NCBI GenBank assembly: GCA_937892095.1
Contig: CALAVC010000197.1
Location: 1-17,727 of the forward strand
Reading direction: 5' to 3'
Length of the DNA: 17,727 bases
From: an uncultured Bacteroidales bacterium
GTDB taxonomy: Bacteria; Bacteroidota; Bacteroidia; Bacteroidales; Marinilabiliaceae
Below are positions 14,577 to 17,727 of this stretch, piece by piece; position 1 is the stretch's first letter; the number at the start of each line of letters is the position of its first letter. The notes beneath the pieces were generated by a model that ran no database searches, had not been told where the DNA came from, and worked only from the letters and a program-made list of their open reading frames with translations. The position numbers and the translations under genes were made by a program.

Positions 14577-16433
14577 TCATCTTTGCTTGGGACCTAAGTA
14601 ATATATTTTCATCTGACAATTGGCACAGTCTGGCACAACCTTATAGTCGGCATATTCGTTGCTGATTTTGAGAGGGATGAGTTTTGCATAGGCTGGGTGC
14701 TGACGTAGGCAACGACCAAGACTGAACATTATGCAGTGCTTTGTGGTCATGACGATTTGCCCAATGTGTTTTGAAGACAACTCGTAGGCTTGCTCAACGG
14801 ATGTGGCACCATGGGCGAGGTAGAAGCTACGTGCAGACTTATTGGCGACATTTTGTTCGGCTGTGATGTGTGAGTCTGGCACGTGAACATTAGAGTTGTC
14901 GGGCAGAGAATGGGGTGTTGGAGCAAAATGTCGGAGTCGATTTTCGGTGTGGAGAGTTAGTGCTTTGCGACGAAAGTCGTTGAGGAGAGACTGTGTGAGA
15001 AATGGGAAAATGTCAGAAGAAAAGTCGGTAAATAAGATTTCTTGGAAAATGTATGAAGTCCCACCTGTTTTTTGGAGTGATTGCTCGAAACGCGATTGGG
15101 CAAGTGAGACGTTTTGGGCAAGTTGACCATCGGTGGTTAAGTTGGCAATGGTCTCGATGCCGATGTTGTCGGTGATTTTCAGGGTGAGAATGTCGGGTTG
15201 GAAAGAGACTTCGGCACGTAGGTATATTAGACGTCGGGTGCAGTCGGATGCTAATTGGTTTTCGAAGGCTACGTCTTGATTGCGATAGATGACGTCTCCA
15301 TTCCGTAATCCGCCAACATTGGGGACGATAAGCCTGCTTCCTTGCGAAGAGTTGATGCGCATGCCACCAGTGCGGCCGTCGGGACCAATGTAGCAAATGC
15401 CGTCGCCATTGTTGAAAACGACATTGGATTGTACACTCAGACTGTTGCGAGAAACGTTTTGGGCGGTGCCTATTTTTTCTCCAATCGATTTAGGTGTATG
15501 TGGTTGCCAAATGTCGGAGTGGCGTCCATTGGCAAAATAGTCGGTAAATCCTCTGTTGAAACTCTTGTTGATGTTGGGAGTAAACGATGAACTTACGATT
15601 GGCGACGAGAGGCGCGATAGGTGTGGGCGAGATGCGAGTAGGCTCTCGAGCTTTTCGTGGTAGAACTGCGTTATGTTGGCTACATAGGCAGCATCTTTCA
15701 GTCGTCCCTCAATTTTGAACGAAGAGACACCTATGTCGAGAAGTTTGGCAAGGTTGTCTTTTTGACAATTGTCTTTGAGCGAGAGTACGTGTTTTGAGCG
15801 TGCAAGCGAAGAGCCGTCAGCAGCTATGATGTCGTAGGCCATGCGACATGGTTGCGCACAGAGACCACGATTGGCAGAGCGTCCGCCTTGGGCGAGGCTC
15901 ATGTAGCATCGACCGCTATAAGAAACACATAGAGCACCATGGATGAATGTTTCGAGGCGTACGGTTGTTTGACGAGCTATTTGCTCGATTTGCGAGAGAG
16001 AAAGTTCGCGAGCAAGGACAACCTGACGGAAGCCGAGATTTTGGCGAAAGATGACGGACTCGGGTGTCTGGTTGTCGCATTGTGTGCTGGCGTGCAGCTC
16101 GATGGGTGGCATGTCGGAACTAAGAAGTGCCATATCTTGCACTATGAGGACGTCGGTGCCGGCATTGTAGATTTGCCATGCGAGTTCTTTGGCTGCGTTG
16201 ACTTCGTTGTCGAAAAGGATAGTGTTGAGCGCAACGTGCAGACGTGCGCCATAGGTGTGGGCGTATTCGGCAGAAGCACGGATGTCGTCGATTGAATTTC
16301 CTGCGGCTCCGCGTGCACTAAATTGTGGTGCGCCTATGTAGACGGCGTCGGCTCCATGTCGTATGGCAGCACGTACGCAATCGAAGTTGCGAGCAGGTGC
16401 GAGGAGTTCTATTTTGCTACGGTCGGTTGTCAT
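14577..16433 (-). CDS. U32-family protein (RlhA/TrhP-like, probable RNA hydroxylation)
   Basis: A 618-residue cytosolic protein of the U32 'collagenase-like peptidase' family. It begins KIELLAPARNFDCVRAAIRHGADAVYIG, and the family signature ETFIHGALCVSYSGRCYMS is at 161-179. Four cysteines (C169, C176, C192, C196) lie in and after it, as in RlhA/TrhP enzymes, which hydroxylate 23S rRNA or tRNA using prephenate and iron-sulphur chemistry. A C-terminal module (FEQSLQKTGGTSY onwards) ends with further cysteines, in MTTKHCIMFSLGRC and PDCANCQMKIYYLG. I chose the ATG at 16433; the longer TTG frame from 16469 lies in the prs terminator hairpin. RNA target (rRNA or tRNA) cannot be told. Classical peptidase activity is doubtful for this family. 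Confidence 0.88.
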   Translation of the reverse strand: MTTDRSKIELLAPARNFDCVRAAIRHGADAVYIGAPQFSARGAAGNSIDDIRASAEYAHTYGARLHVALNTILFDNEVNAAKELAWQIYNAGTDVLIVQDMALLSSDMPPIELHASTQCDNQTPESVIFRQNLGFRQVVLARELSLSQIEQIARQTTVRLETFIHGALCVSYSGRCYMSLAQGGRSANRGLCAQPCRMAYDIIAADGSSLARSKHVLSLKDNCQKDNLAKLLDIGVSSFKIEGRLKDAAYVANITQFYHEKLESLLASRPHLSRLSSPIVSSSFTPNINKSFNRGFTDYFANGRHSDIWQPHTPKSIGEKIGTAQNVSRNSLSVQSNVVFNNGDGICYIGPDGRTGGMRINSSQGSRLIVPNVGGLRNGDVIYRNQDVAFENQLASDCTRRLIYLRAEVSFQPDILTLKITDNIGIETIANLTTDGQLAQNVSLAQSRFEQSLQKTGGTSYIFQEILFTDFSSDIFPFLTQSLLNDFRRKALTLHTENRLRHFAPTPHSLPDNSNVHVPDSHITAEQNVANKSARSFYLAHGATSVEQAYELSSKHIGQIVMTTKHCIMFSLGRCLRQHPAYAKLIPLKISNEYADYKVVPDCANCQMKIYYLGPKQR

Positions 16434-16441
16434 TGGCCTAT

Positions 16442-16476
16442 AAAAAAAGCAGACGTCTTGTGTGAGCAACGTCTGC
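16442..16476 (-). terminator. Hairpin terminator of prs, immediately before the U32 gene
   Basis: A perfect 8-base-pair stem (GCAGACGT at 16449-16456 with ACGTCTGC at 16469-16476), a 12-base loop and seven T on the minus strand (16442-16448). It begins about 30 bases after the prs stop codon. Only 8 bases separate the T-run from the U32 ATG, so it also sits in the U32 leader region. Confidence 0.85.
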
Positions 16477-16507
16477 TATGGGGAATGTAGTTCTGATGAA
16501 CTATGTA

Positions 16508-17452
16508 TTACTTGCGGAAGAGGAAATGCTTGGCGATGGTCTCGTTGTTGTAGACGCAAGCAATGGTCTCGGCAAACATTTCGGCTATGGAGAGAACTTT
16601 TATCTTATGACTTTGTTGTTTGAGTGGTATGGAGTCGGTTATGATAACCTCTTTGATGGTCGACTTCTCAATGTTGTCGAATGCGGGACCAGAGAGTACA
16701 CCGTGCGAAGCAAAAGCTCGTACACTTTTGGCACCTTGTTCCATCATTTTATCGGCAGCTGCGGAGAGTGTTCCTGCTGTGTCGATCATGTCATCGAGGA
16801 GTATGACGTTCTTGTCTTTTACATCGCCAATGACACGCATTTCACCTACGACATTGGGGCGTGGGCGGTGCTTGTGGCAGATGACCATAGGTACGTCGAA
16901 GAACTTGGCGTAGCTGTTGGCACGCTTCGAGCCACCTGCGTCGGGCGAAGCCATTACCATGTCTTCGAGTCCGAGAGCTTGGATGTAGGGGACAAAGATG
17001 GTGGAGGAGTAGAGGTGGTCGACAGGAATGTTGAAGAAGCCTTGAATTTGGTCAGCATGGAGGTCCATTGTTATGACGCGGTCGACTCCGGCAGCGGAAA
17101 GAAGGTCGGCAACAAGTTTGGCACCAATGGCAACGCGAGGTTGGTCTTTGCGGTCTTGGCGAGCGAAGCCGAAGTAAGGAATGACAGCGTTGATGCTGGC
17201 GGCAGAGGCACGTTTGGCTGCATCTATCATCATGAGCAACTCAAATAGATTGTCGGCCGGCTGAAAAGTGCTTTGGATTAGGAAGACGTGCGAACCACGA
17301 ATGGTTTCGTTATACATTGTGGTGTATTCGCCATCGGAAAAAAGGAGTTTGTTTACTTTGCCCAACTCTTGCCCGTAGGCTGCGGCAATCTTCTCGGCGA
17401 GGTATTTGGTGGCTGTGCCTGCGAAGATTTTCACTGACGATTGAGGTTGCAT
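16508..17452 (-). CDS. prs: Ribose-phosphate pyrophosphokinase (PRPP synthase)
   Basis: Cytosolic enzyme that makes PRPP from ribose 5-phosphate and ATP, feeding purine, pyrimidine, NAD, histidine and tryptophan synthesis. The 314-residue protein has the class-typical length. Visible motifs are FSDGEYTTMYNETIRG (38-53), the flexible ATP loop RQDRKDQPR (98-106), the binding signature DLHADQIQGFF (130-140), PDAGGSKRAN (170-179) and the PRPP loop DDMIDTAGT (220-228). I used the ATG at 17452; the upstream ATG at 17542 lies before the -7 box and would add 30 non-conserved residues. It has its own promoter and a strong terminator. Confidence 0.97.
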   Translation of the reverse strand: MQPQSSVKIFAGTATKYLAEKIAAAYGQELGKVNKLLFSDGEYTTMYNETIRGSHVFLIQSTFQPADNLFELLMMIDAAKRASAASINAVIPYFGFARQDRKDQPRVAIGAKLVADLLSAAGVDRVITMDLHADQIQGFFNIPVDHLYSSTIFVPYIQALGLEDMVMASPDAGGSKRANSYAKFFDVPMVICHKHRPRPNVVGEMRVIGDVKDKNVILLDDMIDTAGTLSAAADKMMEQGAKSVRAFASHGVLSGPAFDNIEKSTIKEVIITDSIPLKQQSHKIKVLSIAEMFAETIACVYNNETIAKHFLFRK

Positions 17453-17495
17453 TAGCTTAAATGGTAGTGTGCAGTGTTCTTTATTTTTGCTGTGG

Positions 17496-17503
17496 CAAAA
17501 GTA
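17496..17503 (-). promoter_or_regulatory. Predicted -7 box of the prs promoter
   Basis: TACTTTTG on the minus strand fits TAnnTTTG fully. It lies 43 bases upstream of the prs ATG. A TTG at 17521-17523 would give a 17-base spacer, shorter than usual. The box is one arm of an inverted repeat described separately. Confidence 0.55.
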
Positions 17504-17516
17504 ATAAAATACTTTT
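17497..17516. repeat. Short inverted repeat overlapping the prs -7 box
   Basis: AAAAGTA at 17497-17503 and TACTTTT at 17510-17516 are exact inverse complements, separated by six A/T bases. The right-hand arm on the plus strand, TACTTTTA, also resembles a -7 box in the opposite direction (7 of 8 positions). It could be a regulator site or chance in A/T-rich DNA. Confidence 0.35.
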
Positions 17517-17621
17517 ATCGCAATAGTAAATTTTTTGCACATAAAGTTGAAAAGGATTAATATTGCGTAGAAATAGTTTTTGTTTAAGAACTTTTTCTTT
17601 TTTTAGCATTAGGAAGAAAAT

Positions 17622-17653
17622 GATAAAAATAGCGGAGAGAGAATCTCTGCTAT
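17622..17653 (-). terminator. Hairpin terminator of the gene entering from the right edge
   Basis: A 10-base-pair stem (ATAGCGGAGA at 17629-17638 with TCTCTGCTAT at 17644-17653, including one G.T pair), a 5-base loop, and a run of five T on the minus strand. It follows the stop codon at 17670-17672 by about 16 bases. The stretch between it and the prs promoter (17517-17621) is A/T-rich and holds nothing else I recognise. Confidence 0.7.
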
Positions 17654-17669
17654 GACTATGAAAAGTTGA

Positions 17670-17727
17670 TTATACACCAACAACTTTTTCATGAATTTGG
17701 GTTAGGTTAGGATAAGAGGCGACGACG
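17670..17727 (-). CDS. C-terminal end of an unidentified protein (runs off the right edge)
   Basis: On the minus strand one frame is open from the window edge to a TAA at 17670-17672. It encodes 18 residues ending SYPNLTQIHEKVVGV. The stop is followed by a hairpin terminator, which fits a real gene end; the other two frames stop sooner. Too little is visible to name the protein. The last codons also form an imperfect hairpin (AAAAGTTG/CAACTTTT at 17661-17688), probably chance. Confidence 0.4.
   Translation of the reverse strand, partial: VVASYPNLTQIHEKVVGV

Noticed and set aside
16434..16469. Twelve-residue extension of the U32 frame from a TTG start
   Set aside because: It would be encoded by the prs terminator hairpin and its T-run; the ATG at 16433 gives the normal family N-terminus.
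16478..17248. Long plus-strand reading frame (256 codons) opposite prs
   Set aside because: Mirrors the conserved prs gene; low-complexity Val/Gly/Asp-rich sequence with no recognisable domain.
17661..17688. Hairpin AAAAGTTG/CAACTTTT near the right edge
   Set aside because: Overlaps the last codons of a partial gene and has a 12-base A/T-rich loop without a T-run on either strand in the right place; the real terminator is at 17622-17653.

Overview
The window looks like a chromosomal stretch from a member of the Bacteroidales (phylum Bacteroidota). Four lines point there. Protein sequences such as the long-type PPi-dependent phosphofructokinase, the TPR/beta-barrel envelope pair and the beta-helix enzyme resemble families of that order. 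Signal peptides end in the 'A-Q' style common there. Several gene starts carry a Bacteroidota -7 promoter box (TAnnTTTG). No start codon I inspected has a Shine-Dalgarno sequence. Every credible gene is on the minus strand, so the window is read from right to left. I see no tRNA, rRNA, insertion sequence, phage gene or CRISPR array.

Layout in the direction of transcription. (1) The right edge holds the last 18 codons of an unidentified gene and its terminator. (2) prs (PRPP synthase) has its own promoter and a strong terminator. (3) A U32-family protein (probable RNA-hydroxylation enzyme) starts only 8 bases after that terminator and is followed by a small outer-membrane barrel protein and a second terminator. 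(4) A tight cluster comprises yicC (endoribonuclease family), gmk (guanylate kinase), nadD (NAD biosynthesis), a 1018-residue secreted beta-helix protein with a second, glycoside-hydrolase-like domain, and a small two-helix membrane protein. Two of the junctions overlap by 10 and 11 bases. (5) A 1023-residue periplasmic TPR protein and a 619-residue outer-membrane beta-barrel protein form a pair with a promoter overlapping the end of the preceding gene. (6) A PPi-dependent phosphofructokinase gene has its own promoter and a hairpin terminator. (7) A BASS-family transporter gene stands alone. (8) rpsF and the first part of rpsR run off the left edge.

How the genes fit together. Most of the window is housekeeping: nucleotide metabolism (prs, gmk), NAD synthesis (nadD), glycolysis (PFP), RNA processing or modification (yicC, U32) and ribosomal proteins (S6, S18). 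The less ordinary parts concern the envelope. These are the TPR plus barrel pair of unknown function, the secreted two-domain beta-helix enzyme embedded behind nadD with no SusC/SusD pair in view, and the small membrane protein between them.

No clearly new system stands out. The points most worth a second look are the beta-helix/C-terminal-domain enzyme, the TPR/barrel module, the terminator placed almost against the U32 start codon, and a strong excess of G over C on the strand opposite to all the genes.
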